A stretch of DNA of 64,000 nucleotides from Pseudomonas sp. GD03944 (GTDB lineage: Bacteria > Pseudomonadota > Gammaproteobacteria > Pseudomonadales > Pseudomonadaceae), in contig NZ_JAOCAH010000020.1 in the NCBI RefSeq assembly GCF_029839275.1, positions 1 to 64,000 of the forward strand, given 5' to 3'. The notes beneath the pieces are model-generated. The model was not told the DNA's origin and made no database searches. It saw only the letters and a list, made by a program, of their open reading frames with translations. Positions 18,722 through 27,900 of the stretch are shown here, one piece after another. Position numbers and translations under genes: made by a program. Position 1 is the stretch's first letter. The number at the start of each line of letters is the position of its first letter.

Positions 18722-19360
18722 TCACGCAGACAGTTGAGCGAGATAAGCCAGGGCCTCCTTCAGCCCCACCACATCGCCGTATTTACTATCGATGTCGAAG
18801 AGGTTGGCTTCGTGTGGTGCCTGGTGCCGGTCACCTACGCAGTCGCGCACAACGATGGTTCGAAAGCCGTGCTGCACGCCGTCAACTGCGCTGGCGCGGA
18901 TGCAGCCACTGGTCGAGCAGCCGGCCATAAGCAATGTGTCGACGCCCTGCGCGTGCAGCTGAGAAGCCAGGCTCGTGCCGAAAAACACACTGGCGTACTG
19001 CTTGGTCAGAACCTGCTCGCCTGGCTGCGGAACCACCTGCGGACAGAACTCGGCGAGCGGGTTGCCCTCGATCATGGCCTTCATCACCGGCGCCTTACGC
19101 ACCCACATGCCCCCATCGACACAGTCGTTGGCCAAGTAGCGGATATTGCTGTGCACCACTGCAATACCGGCGCGGCGCGCACCTGCCAACAGCGCCACCG
19201 ACTGCCCCACCGCCGCAACCACACCCGGTGCATATAAAGGAGCACCCGGCGTGGTGTAGGCCTGCATGAAGTCGATCATCAGCAGGGCGGGACGGCTGCC
19301 GAAACCGATGCGCTGCCCCCACACGCCCTGGTAGTTGTCGCTCAGGCTTTGCTCCTGCAT
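18722..19360 (-). CDS. nicF: maleamate amidohydrolase
   Basis: A 212-aa isochorismatase-like cysteine hydrolase. It deaminates maleamate to maleate and ammonia in the nicotinate pathway. The Asp-Lys-Cys triad can be placed in LLMIDFMQAY (Asp), MWVRKAPVMK (Lys) and MAGCSTSGCIRASA (Cys). ATG 19360 has GAGG eight bases upstream and is preferred over ATG 19366. It begins 10 bases after the stop of nicE. Length and neighbours match NicF of P. putida. Confidence 0.92.
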   Translation of the reverse strand: MQEQSLSDNYQGVWGQRIGFGSRPALLMIDFMQAYTTPGAPLYAPGVVAAVGQSVALLAGARRAGIAVVHSNIRYLANDCVDGGMWVRKAPVMKAMIEGNPLAEFCPQVVPQPGEQVLTKQYASVFFGTSLASQLHAQGVDTLLMAGCSTSGCIRASAVDGVQHGFRTIVVRDCVGDRHQAPHEANLFDIDSKYGDVVGLKEALAYLAQLSA

Positions 19361-19370
19361 GGCCATTTCC

Positions 19371-20123
19371 TCAGTAAGCACCGGACAACAGCGCGCCGGC
19401 GCCCGGTACAACCGGTTCCAGATCCAGCGCCTTGAGCAGGGCGTAGGTGGTGGCAATGGCCGCAGTCACCACCGGCTTGCCGGTTTGCGCCTCGACCTTG
19501 GCGACCGCCGCCAGCGAGGGCATCTGTACGCAGGCGGAAAGCACCACCACGTCGACCCCCTCCAGGTTCATGCTGGCAACGATGCCTGGCAGGTTGGCCG
19601 GATCATGGCGGGCCACATCGAGGTTGTCGGGGATTTCCAGGGCACGCCAGTCGACCACCTCGAAACCTTCCTCGCGGATGTAGTTGACCACCAGTTCGGT
19701 CAACGGCTTCATGTACGGCGCGACAATGGCGATACGCTTGGCCTGCATGACCTTGAGCGCTTCAACCAGGGCGCCGGCACTGGTGACCACTGGCGAATTG
19801 GCGTCGTTGTCGACCGTTACCTGGCGCAGGCGCCGCTCGGACTGGCGGTGATAGCCCAATCCCATGGCCATGATCGCCACCAGGCAGGCGTAACCCAGCA
19901 CGTCGACCTGGGCGTCGGACAACTCCAGCGCGCAGCGATCCGACTCGGCATCCATGGCCGCCAGTTCTTCCTTCTTCACCTGTTTCATGCGCATGCGCGC
20001 CGAGTGAAAGGTGAAGCGCTCCGGGCGAATGGCCTGGCGTGCCAGCAGCATCGCCGGGATTTCGGTTTCCATGGTGGTATTGGAGCTCGGCACGATCTGG
20101 CCGATACGGTAGAGCCTGTTCAT
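19371..20123 (-). CDS. nicE: maleate cis-trans isomerase
   Basis: A 250-aa Asp/Glu racemase-superfamily enzyme that isomerises maleate to fumarate without cofactor, the final step of the pathway before the TCA cycle. The two catalytic cysteines are at Cys80 (LGYACLVAIMA) and Cys198 (VLSACVQMPS), as in characterised maleate isomerases. The N-terminus RIGQIVPSSNTTMETEIP is the family signature. ATG 20123 overlaps the nicD stop (ATGA), with GGGGA upstream. Frames open further upstream lack family similarity. Confidence 0.94.
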   Translation of the reverse strand: MNRLYRIGQIVPSSNTTMETEIPAMLLARQAIRPERFTFHSARMRMKQVKKEELAAMDAESDRCALELSDAQVDVLGYACLVAIMAMGLGYHRQSERRLRQVTVDNDANSPVVTSAGALVEALKVMQAKRIAIVAPYMKPLTELVVNYIREEGFEVVDWRALEIPDNLDVARHDPANLPGIVASMNLEGVDVVVLSACVQMPSLAAVAKVEAQTGKPVVTAAIATTYALLKALDLEPVVPGAGALLSGAY

Positions 20124-20941
20124 GGCTGAATCCCCTGGCGAATCGGCTGACCGAGAAAGTCGCCGAAGGCAGCGAAGAACCCCTCGAGATCGTCCCAAGG
20201 GATCATGTGTCCTGCATCCGCGACGCGAGCGACCTGCAGGTCGGTTTTCAGTTCGCGCAGCTCGACTTCGTCGGCCGGCTCGATGACACCACCACGCCCC
20301 GCGACCATCAGCAGCGTGGGCTGCTGCACGGCCGGCAGATGCTGGTGAATGTCCACCGTGTGGAACTCCTCGAAAGCCTGCACGATGGCTGGTTCAAAGC
20401 AGGTGTGCAGCCACTCGGCGCGCAGTTGCAGTTGCGCCAGGCTCCAGGTTGGGCAGAAGGCTTTCATCGCCTCGGCATCCATGCCCTGCTCGGCCTGGCG
20501 AATCGAGTCGACGTACCAGGGCAGCTTGCTCGGATAGGCGCGCCGGCCGGGGCCGGACACCGGTGGGTCGATCAGCACCAAGCGCTCCAGCCCGGGAGCA
20601 CCTAGAGCAGCGGCGCGAACGGCGAAGCGCGCACCCATCGAGTGTCCAAGCAGGCTATACCGCGTCAATCCCAGCGCCGCAGTGAAAGCGAGAATGTCCG
20701 TAGCACAGGTGTCGGTGTCATAGGCCAGTTGCGGACCGCTCGACGACAGGCCACGGCCACGCACATCGAGGATATAAGTATCGAACTGACGCCCCAGCAC
20801 CTCGCCAACAAAACCCCAGGTAATGGCCGGGCTGGTGATGCCGGGCACCAGCACCAGCACCGGGCCCTGCCCGCCGTAACGCAGGTAGTGCTGGCGGATG
20901 CCGTTGGCTTGCACGTTTCCGCCGCCAATCAGGGTGCTCAT
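20120..20941 (-). CDS. nicD: N-formylmaleamate deformylase
   Basis: A 273-aa alpha/beta-hydrolase that converts N-formylmaleamate to formate and maleamate. The nucleophile is Ser101 in LLGHSMGAR, with Asp125 in LVLIDPPVSG and a C-terminal His in DAGHMIPWDD; Ser101 and Asp125 match the positions I recall for the P. putida enzyme. It overlaps nicC upstream and nicE downstream by four bases each (ATGA), so the three are translationally coupled. Confidence 0.93.
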   Translation of the reverse strand: MSTLIGGGNVQANGIRQHYLRYGGQGPVLVLVPGITSPAITWGFVGEVLGRQFDTYILDVRGRGLSSSGPQLAYDTDTCATDILAFTAALGLTRYSLLGHSMGARFAVRAAALGAPGLERLVLIDPPVSGPGRRAYPSKLPWYVDSIRQAEQGMDAEAMKAFCPTWSLAQLQLRAEWLHTCFEPAIVQAFEEFHTVDIHQHLPAVQQPTLLMVAGRGGVIEPADEVELRELKTDLQVARVADAGHMIPWDDLEGFFAAFGDFLGQPIRQGIQP

Positions 20942-22086
20942 GCCGTTACCCCGCTTTTCAGCGGATGGGCGTAGACGTCATAGCCGTAAACCCAGGCAGG
21001 ATCTTCCTGAGTACGCAGGAACGTGTTGGCATTGGAGACCGCCTGCACACGCGATGCACGTTCCTTGCGATTGGTCTCATAGAGTTCGAAAGCCGTGCGG
21101 AAATCCGATAACCCGGTTTCCTGCAGACAGCGGGTAAGCATCGCCGCATCCTCGATCGCCATGCCGGCACCTTGCGCCATGTGCGGCTTCATCGGGTGGC
21201 AGGCATCGCCCAGCAACACCAGACGACCACGGCTCCACAGCGGCAGCGGGTTGCGATTGCGCAGTGGCCACTTGGTAATGTCCTCGGCGGAGCGGATCAG
21301 CTTCTGCACCGTGGGGTGATAGCCCTCGAACGCGGCCAGCATTTCTTCCTGGCTGCTGTCGACATAGTTGCCCTGGAAGTCCCAGGCCTCATGCGGCACT
21401 CCCGAGACGAAGTAGTACTCATCACGCTTGCCGGTGGTGTGATAGACCATCAGGTGACGATCATCCGTCCACCACTTCACACAAGGCTCGAACAGATCGG
21501 CGTGACGGACCAGGCTTTCACCGCGAATCAACGCACGGTGCGCGACCCAACCGCTGTAGATGGGCGATTCGGCACCCAGCAGCTCCTCGCGTATCTTCGA
21601 ATGAATGCCATCGGCACCGATGACGATATCGGCGGTAGCTTCGGTGCCATCGGTGAAGCTCAGGCGCACCTGATCGCCTTCATCGACGATGCGCTCCAGC
21701 TTCTTGCCGAACTGCACCGAGCCCGGCGCGATGCTGTCCATCTGCAAGACATGCATGTCGCCACGATGAACGGTGATATAGGACGCGCCGTACTCGCGAC
21801 GAGCGAACTCACCCAACGGAATGCGCGACAGATACTCCCCTGACTGGCCGTCGCGGCTATGCCAGAAATCAGGATGCGAGCCCATTTCCTCGAGTGGCTT
21901 CTCCAGCCCCATGCGCCGGAAGATCTTCATCACGTTCGGCCCGACGTGAATACCGGCCCCTAGTCGGGAGAACTCCGGTGACTGTTCGTAGACGGTGACT
22001 TCAAACCCTGCCTGCTGCAACAAGGTGGCGGCAGCCGCGCCTCCCAGACCGGCGCCGACGATGGCAATTTTCTGCTGAGCCCCCAT
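20938..22086 (-). CDS. nicC: 6-hydroxynicotinate 3-monooxygenase
   Basis: A 382-aa FAD-dependent aromatic hydroxylase. It decarboxylates and hydroxylates 6-hydroxynicotinate to 2,5-dihydroxypyridine with NADH and O2. The Rossmann motif IAIVGAGLGGAAAATLL, the DG motif IVIGADGIHSKIR and the second FAD motif LVLLGDACHPMKP are all present. The length equals that of P. putida NicC as I remember it, and much of the sequence is recognisable. The frame is open to 22284, but ATG 22086 has AGGAG at good spacing and begins at the true N-terminus; ATG 22092 touches the Shine-Dalgarno. First gene of nicCDEFTP, divergent from nicX. Confidence 0.95.
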   Translation of the reverse strand: MGAQQKIAIVGAGLGGAAAATLLQQAGFEVTVYEQSPEFSRLGAGIHVGPNVMKIFRRMGLEKPLEEMGSHPDFWHSRDGQSGEYLSRIPLGEFARREYGASYITVHRGDMHVLQMDSIAPGSVQFGKKLERIVDEGDQVRLSFTDGTEATADIVIGADGIHSKIREELLGAESPIYSGWVAHRALIRGESLVRHADLFEPCVKWWTDDRHLMVYHTTGKRDEYYFVSGVPHEAWDFQGNYVDSSQEEMLAAFEGYHPTVQKLIRSAEDITKWPLRNRNPLPLWSRGRLVLLGDACHPMKPHMAQGAGMAIEDAAMLTRCLQETGLSDFRTAFELYETNRKERASRVQAVSNANTFLRTQEDPAWVYGYDVYAHPLKSGVTA

Positions 22087-22138
22087 GGGCATGTCTCCTC
22101 TTCTTGGGTACGACCATGCGGGATATCCCGCCAGACGA

Positions 22139-22158
22139 TTACAGTGTATGCACTGTAA
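22139..22158. promoter_or_regulatory. 20-bp palindromic operator near nicC
   Basis: TTACAGTG (22139–22146) and CACTGTAA (22151–22158) are exact inverted repeats around TATG, 53 bases upstream of the nicC start. The size and form suit a MarR-type dimer. NicR, the MarR regulator encoded after nicX, is the obvious candidate. Confidence 0.6.
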
Positions 22159-22264
22159 TTTTAAAAAGTGAAGAGGCCTTGTCGATTTTTTAAAAAACAG
22201 CTGTTTGAATCTCACAAACAAGATCAAGCCGCTTACTAATGGGGATTGTGTAGATCGGTAACGT

Positions 22265-22302
22265 AACACCAAGAACCTTGCCAACTGCTTTTGCTTGGTG
22301 TT
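22265..22302 (+). promoter_or_regulatory. long-loop inverted repeat before nicX
   Basis: AACACCAAG (22265–22273) and CTTGGTGTT (22294–22302) are exact 9-bp inverted repeats with a 20-base loop, followed on the plus strand by TTTTAT. This could be a transcript hairpin (for example a terminator for leftward read-through or an attenuator) or a second operator between nicC and nicX. Confidence 0.4.
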
Positions 22303-22316
22303 TTATCTATCCAAAT

Positions 22317-22330
22317 AGAGTGCACACTCT
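22317..22330. promoter_or_regulatory. palindromic operator near nicX
   Basis: AGAGTG (22317–22322) and CACTCT (22325–22330) are exact inverted repeats around CA, 73 bases before the nicX start. The core GTG…CAC is shared with the palindrome at 22139, which suggests one regulator binds both divergent promoters. Confidence 0.5.
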
Positions 22331-22403
22331 TTAAAAACGCACCGAAATGCAGCGCGACACACCAAGTCGGTGCAGTCCCTTCACACCCACCAGGAGGCAT
22401 GTC

Positions 22404-23456
22404 ATGCCGGTAAGTGATAGCGAACTGACCCAGATGTTCGAACAGGTGCTGACCCTGTCCAGGGTCGACGCGACCCAGAGCGTCGCCATTCTCAAGAGTC
22501 ATTACTCGAACCCGCGCACCGTGCGCGCAGCGATGGATGCCGCGCAGCGCCTGAAGGCCAAGGTGTATGCGGTAGAGCTGCCGTCCTTCAACCATCCGCG
22601 GGCGATGGGTAACGACATGACGGCCTACTGCGGCGATACCGCGCTGACCGGCAACCTGGCCGCACAGCGCGCCCTGGAGGCCGCCGACCTGATCGTCGAT
22701 ACCATGATGCTGCTGCACTCACCGGAGCAGGAACAGATACTCAAGACCGGCACTCGCATCCTGCTGGCGGTGGAGCCACCCGAAGTGCTGGCGCGTATGC
22801 TGCCCAGCGAGGAGGACAAACGTCGCGTACTGGCCAGCGAGACCCTGCTCAAGCAGGCGCGCAGCCTGCACGTGAAATCCGCTGCCGGCAGCGACTTCCA
22901 TGCCGACCTGGGACAGTACCCAGCGGTGACCGAATACGGTTTCGCCGACGAACCCGGGCGCTGGGATCACTGGCCCAGCGGGTTTCTGTTCAGCTGGCCG
23001 AACGAAGAAAGTGCCCAGGGCACCCTGGTGCTCGACATCGGCGACATCCTGCTGCCGTTCAAGAACTACTGCCGCGAGCGCATCACGCTGGAGATCGACA
23101 AGGGGTTCATCACCCGCATCCACGGTGGATTCGAAGCCGAATACCTGCGCGACTACCTGAAGTACTTCAAGGACCCCGAGGTCTACGGTATCTCCCACAT
23201 CGGCTGGGGCCTGCAGCCTCGTGCCCAGTGGACAGCCATGGGCCTGCACGACCGCAACGACGGCATGTGCATGGACGCCCGCGCCTTTTACGGTAACTTC
23301 CTGTTCTCCACCGGCCCGAACACCGAAGTGGGCGGCACCCGCAAGACGCCGTGCCACTTGGACATCCCGCTGCGCAACTGCGACATCTACCTGGATGATC
23401 AGGCCGTGGTACTGGCCGGCGACGTGGTGTATCCCGAAGCCTCCAGAGCCAGCTGA
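22404..23456 (+). CDS. nicX: 2,5-dihydroxypyridine 5,6-dioxygenase
   Basis: A 350-aa non-haem iron(II) ring-cleavage dioxygenase that converts 2,5-dihydroxypyridine to N-formylmaleamate. Counting from ATG 22404, the three expected iron ligands are exactly at Glu177 (PAVTEYGF), His318 and Asp320 (TPCHLDIPL), the numbering I recall for P. putida NicX. It has AGGAGG seven bases before the start and nothing earlier in the frame fits the family. It is divergent from nicC and followed by nicR, 101 bases away. Confidence 0.96.
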   Translation: MPVSDSELTQMFEQVLTLSRVDATQSVAILKSHYSNPRTVRAAMDAAQRLKAKVYAVELPSFNHPRAMGNDMTAYCGDTALTGNLAAQRALEAADLIVDTMMLLHSPEQEQILKTGTRILLAVEPPEVLARMLPSEEDKRRVLASETLLKQARSLHVKSAAGSDFHADLGQYPAVTEYGFADEPGRWDHWPSGFLFSWPNEESAQGTLVLDIGDILLPFKNYCRERITLEIDKGFITRIHGGFEAEYLRDYLKYFKDPEVYGISHIGWGLQPRAQWTAMGLHDRNDGMCMDARAFYGNFLFSTGPNTEVGGTRKTPCHLDIPLRNCDIYLDDQAVVLAGDVVYPEASRAS

Positions 23457-23557
23457 CCCGCGTAGGGGAGCATCCAGCGCTGCTCCCCTACAACCAGACA
23501 CGCCGCAACGCTACACGGTTATACTCGACACACTGCGCCTCGAACCGAACCCTTCCC

Positions 23558-24007
23558 ATGTCGACCGAAGATTTTCCAGCAGACAACTATCAAGTGACCG
23601 AGCAGATCGGTCACCTGCTGCGCAAGGCCTACCAACGCCATACGGCGATCTTCCAGCAGAACGCCTGCGACGCTCAGCTCACCTCCATCCAATTCGTCAC
23701 CCTATGCGCCCTGCAGGATCACGGCCCCAGCTCCCAGGCCGAACTGATCAAGGCCACCGCCGTCGATCAGGCCACCATCCGCGGCATCGTCGAGCGCCTG
23801 AAGGCTCGAGGCCTGGTCGCCCTGTCACCAGACCCGGATGACCGACGCAAGATCATCGTCGAGCTCACCAGCACTGGCCAGGCCCTGCTGACCGAGATGA
23901 TTCCCTGTGCCCAGCAGATCAGCGAGCTAACCATGGGCAGCCTCAACCCAGGCGAGCGTATCGCCATCCTCTACCTGCTGCGCAAGATGAACGACAACAA
24001 CGAATGA
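23558..24007 (+). CDS. nicR: MarR-family repressor of the nic ring-cleavage genes
   Basis: A 149-aa MarR regulator with the winged helix at about residues 45–105: QFVTLCALQDHGPSSQAELI, VDQATIRGIVERLKARGLV and a DPDDRRKIIVELT wing. In P. putida, NicR represses the nicC and nicX operons until 6-hydroxynicotinate is bound; position and size agree. The two GTG/CAC palindromes in the nicC–nicX gap are its likely operators. It is downstream of nicX on the same strand and may also be read from the nicX promoter. Confidence 0.92.
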   Translation: MSTEDFPADNYQVTEQIGHLLRKAYQRHTAIFQQNACDAQLTSIQFVTLCALQDHGPSSQAELIKATAVDQATIRGIVERLKARGLVALSPDPDDRRKIIVELTSTGQALLTEMIPCAQQISELTMGSLNPGERIAILYLLRKMNDNNE

Positions 24008-24090
24008 CCCCCCGGCCACACCACTGACGCAGACGGGATCAGACTGCCCATAAGCCTGATCTCGATCTTATCGCGGTGCGCGTGGCCAAT

Positions 24091-24156
24091 TTGGTGGGCT
24101 GAAGCCCACCCTACAGCGCATCCTCGATCACCGTAGGGTGGGCTTCAGCCCACCAA
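24091..24156. repeat. pair of 24-bp exact inverted repeats
   Basis: The segment 24091–24114 is repeated exactly in inverted orientation at 24133–24156, with 18 bases between. Each arm is also a small hairpin by itself, since GTGGGCT pairs with AGCCCAC. The core GGGTGGGCTTCAGCCCACC is a type of short intergenic repeat seen in many proteobacteria as I recall. It lies between nicR and nicA and could be a REP/BIME-like element or act as a transcription barrier. Confidence 0.8.
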
Positions 24157-24352
24157 AGTCGCGTGCCAGTCCCCGCCTTTCACACCGTAGAACGTAGCGC
24201 GACCAGCCGCAGGCGTATCCCGGGGCCGAAGGTCTGATCCGCCGCCCAATACAGCTCATCGAACGCTCGCTCTTGCCACCTTGCGTGGCGTACATGAGCA
24301 AACGCCTACCGACATTACCTCCTGCCGCCTCGTCAATGGCCCGTTCCTTGCG

Positions 24353-24375
24353 TACATGAATACGCACTTCATGTA
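24353..24375. promoter_or_regulatory. palindromic operator upstream of nicA
   Basis: TACATGAA (24353–24360) and TTCATGTA (24368–24375) are exact inverted repeats with a 7-base spacer, 84 bases before the nicA start. The sequence GCGTACATGA also occurs about 60 bases upstream. A TetR-family site of this type would be expected for NicS control of nicAB; this is inference. Confidence 0.5.
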
Positions 24376-24459
24376 GTAAGCACTTAATGAACAAAATCCC
24401 CTTGCCCTGAGTACAACGGTAACGACGGGACTTGGGCCAACGGCAAAGCAAGGCATCCC

Positions 24460-24954
24460 ATGGAAAAGAACCTGACCCTGCTGGTGAACGGGAGAACGGT
24501 GCAACTGAGCGCCGAACCCCAGACTCCGCTGCTGTACATCCTGCGCAACGACCTCGCCCTCAACGGCCCCAAGTACGGCTGTGGCCTCGGTGAGTGTGGC
24601 GCCTGCACAGTCATCGTCGATGGCCGCGCCACTCGCTCCTGCGTGTTCCCCGTGGCCGGTGCCGCTGGCCGCTCGGTGACCACCCTTGAAGGTCTGGGCT
24701 GCCGCGAACGGCCCCATCCGGTGCAGCAGGCCTTCATCACCGAGCAGGCGGCACAGTGCGGCTATTGCCTCAACGGCATGATCATGACCATCAAGGCCCT
24801 GCTCGATCGCAACCCCAATCCCAGCGACGCACAACTGCGCAACGAGCTCTCGGCGAACCTGTGTCGCTGCGGCACCCATGTTGAAATCATGCGCGCGGCC
24901 CTGCGCGCCGCTGGCCGCCCGGCCGCCCCGCACGGAGAAACCCCATGCGCCTGA
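24460..24954 (+). CDS. nicA: nicotinate hydroxylase small subunit (2Fe-2S)
   Basis: A 164-aa iron-sulfur subunit of the xanthine-oxidase family. The plant-type 2Fe-2S site is CGLGECGACT plus a later Cys in TRSC; the second cluster is CGYCLNGM and CRCG. With NicB it hydroxylates nicotinate to 6-hydroxynicotinate. The Shine-Dalgarno is weak (CAAGG). Its last ten bases overlap the start of nicB. Upstream are a palindromic site and a pair of inverted repeats. Confidence 0.94.
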   Translation: MEKNLTLLVNGRTVQLSAEPQTPLLYILRNDLALNGPKYGCGLGECGACTVIVDGRATRSCVFPVAGAAGRSVTTLEGLGCRERPHPVQQAFITEQAAQCGYCLNGMIMTIKALLDRNPNPSDAQLRNELSANLCRCGTHVEIMRAALRAAGRPAAPHGETPCA

Positions 24955-27900
24955 CTCGTGACCAATGGCTCGAACGCCAGGATGTACTGCTGGTAGTCGA
25001 TACCATCCAGCCGCCCTCCGGCCCCATGCCCAAGGGCCAGATTCCCGAAGCCAAGCCCAGGGAGCTGGGTTTGTTCCTGGCCATCACCGGCGAAGACCAG
25101 GTGTACGCCTTCAACGGCCACGTCGACCTGGGCACCGGCATCCGCACGTCGTTGGCGCAAATCGTCGCCGAGGAACTGAACCTGGATCTGGAACAGGTGG
25201 AAATGGTGCTCGGTGACACCGAACGCGCGCCCAACCAGGGCGCTACCATCGCCAGCGCCACCATCCAGATCAGCGCCATACCGCTGCGTAATGCCGCCGC
25301 CGAGGCGCGGCGGCACCTGAGCCAACTGGCCAGCGAGCGCTGGCAGACCGGCAGCGAGCAGCTCATCCTGGAAGGCGGCCACTTCCGCCACCCCGACGGT
25401 CGCCAGTTGAGCTTCGGCGAACTGGTCGCCGGCCAGCACATCCGCCTGCACATCAGCGGCGACGCGCCCCTCAAACCGGCGAGCGAATACCGCCTGGTCG
25501 GCCAGGGCGCAGCGCGTGTGGATATCCCGGCCAAGGCCACCGGCGAACTCACCTACGTCCACGACATGCGCTTGCCCGGCATGCTGCATGGTCGCGTGGT
25601 GCGCCCACCGTACGCCGGCTACGACAGCGGCGAGTTCGTCGGCAACAGCCTGTTATCGGTCGACGAAAGCTCCATCGCCGACATCCCCGGCATCGTCGCC
25701 GTGGTGGTGATTCGCGACTTCGTCGGCGTGGTCGCCGAACGTGAGGAACAGGCCATTCGCGCCGCGCAGCAGTTGAAGATCGAGTGGAAACCCTGGACGC
25801 ACAAGCTGCCCGACATGTGCGATGTGGCCCAGGCAATCCGCGATAACCCGCGCATCGTCCGCACCGTGCTGGACAAGGGTGACGTCGAGCATGCATTGGC
25901 CAATGCCGATCAACGCCTGACCCGCAGTTATCTGTGGCCGTACCAGTTGCACGCCTCGATCGGCCCGTCCTGCGCCCTGGCCGATTATCAGGAACAACAC
26001 TCGCGGGTCTGGTCGGGTACGCAGAACCCCCATCTGTTACGCGCCGATCTGGCCTGGCTGCTGGAGTGCGATGAGAACCAGATTGAAGTGATCCGCATGG
26101 AAGCGGCGGGTTGCTATGGGCGCAACTGCGCCGACGATGTGTGCGCCGACGCCCTGTTGCTGTCACGGGCGGTGGGCAAGCCAGTGCGGGTTCAGCTGAC
26201 CCGCGAGCAGGAGCATGTGTGGGAGCCCAAGGGCACGGCCCAATTGATGGAGGTGGATGGCGGCCTGAACGCCGATGGCAGCATCAGCGCCTATGACTTC
26301 CAGACCAGCTACCCGTCAAACGGCGCGCCGACCCTGGCGCTGCTACTCACCGGCCGTGTCGAACCGCTGCCGATGATGTTCGAGATGGGAGACCGCACCT
26401 CGATCCCGCCGTACGACTATGAGCACATGCGCGTCACCATCAACGACATGGCGCCGCTGGTGCGTGCATCCTGGATGCGCGGCGTTTCCGCCATGCCGAA
26501 CAGCTTCGCCCACGAGTCGTACATCGACGAACTGGCATTCGCCGCCGGGGTAGACCCCGTGCAATACCGGCTGCAGCACCTGGACGACCCTCGCGCCAAA
26601 GACCTGATTCAGGCCACCGCCGAACGCGCCGACTGGCAACCCAGAACCCAGCCACAGCAGACGCCTGCCGAGGGTGATGTGCTGCGCGGTCGCGGCTTCG
26701 CTTATGCCCGCTATATTCACAGCAAGTTTCCCGGCTTCGGCGCCGCCTGGGCGGCCTGGGTCGCCGATGTGGCAGTAGACAGGCGTACCGGCGAGGTGGC
26801 GGTTACCCGCGTGGTGATTGGCCACGACGCGGGCATGATGATCAATCCGGAGGGCGTGCGTCATCAGATCCACGGCAATGTGGTGCAGTCCACCAGCCGG
26901 GTACTCAAGGAACAGGTGCAGTTCGAGGAGTCCAGGGTCGCCAGCACAGAATGGGGCACCTACCCGATCCTGACCTTTCCCGAAGTGCCCGCCATCGACG
27001 TGATGATGATGCCACGGCAAACGGAGCCGCCGATGGGCAGCGGCGAATCGGCTTCGGTGCCGAGCGCGGCCGCCATCGCCAATGCCATCTATGACGCCAC
27101 CGGCCTGCGCTTTCGCGAGTTGCCGATCACCGCTGAGCGGGTTCGCGCTGCACTCAATGGTGGCGAAGCAGGCGGCACCGCAACGCCAGCTACACCTGCC
27201 GCCAGCAAGCGTGGAAAATGGTGGTTTGGCGGGTTGGCTGGGGTGTTTGGCGCGACGCTGGGGCTGCTGACGACCGCCCTGCCCTGGCGTGCGGAAATCG
27301 CTCCGGTGGCACCAGCACCATCGGGAACCTGGTCTGCCGCCACCCTGGAGCGCGGTCGACTGCTGGCGGCCGCAGGCGACTGCGCTGTTTGCCACACCGC
27401 CCCGGACGGCGTCATCAACGCCGGCGGGCTGGCCATGGATACGCCCTTCGGCACGCTGTACAGCACCAACATCACCCCAGATCGTGAAACGGGTATCGGC
27501 TCCTGGTCCTTCGGTGCCTTCGAACGTGCCATGCGCGAGGGCATCAGCCGCGATGGCCGCCACCTGTACCCAGCGTTTCCCTATACAGCGTTTCGCAACA
27601 TCAGCGATACCGACATGCAGGCGCTGTACGCCTACCTGATGTCGCAGGAGCCGGTGAAGCAGCCAGCCCAGGCCAACAGAATGAGCTTCCCGTTCAACAT
27701 TCGCCCGCTGATGGCCGGCTGGAACGCGCTGTTTCTCGGGCGTGGCGAATACCAGGCCGATACCACGCGCAGCGAGCAGTGGAACCGTGGCGCCTACCTG
27801 GTCAACGGCCTGGGCCACTGCGCGGCCTGTCACTCACCACGCAACCTGCTGGGGGCGGAAAAAGGCGGTCAGTCGTTTCTCGCCGGCGGTATGGTCGACG

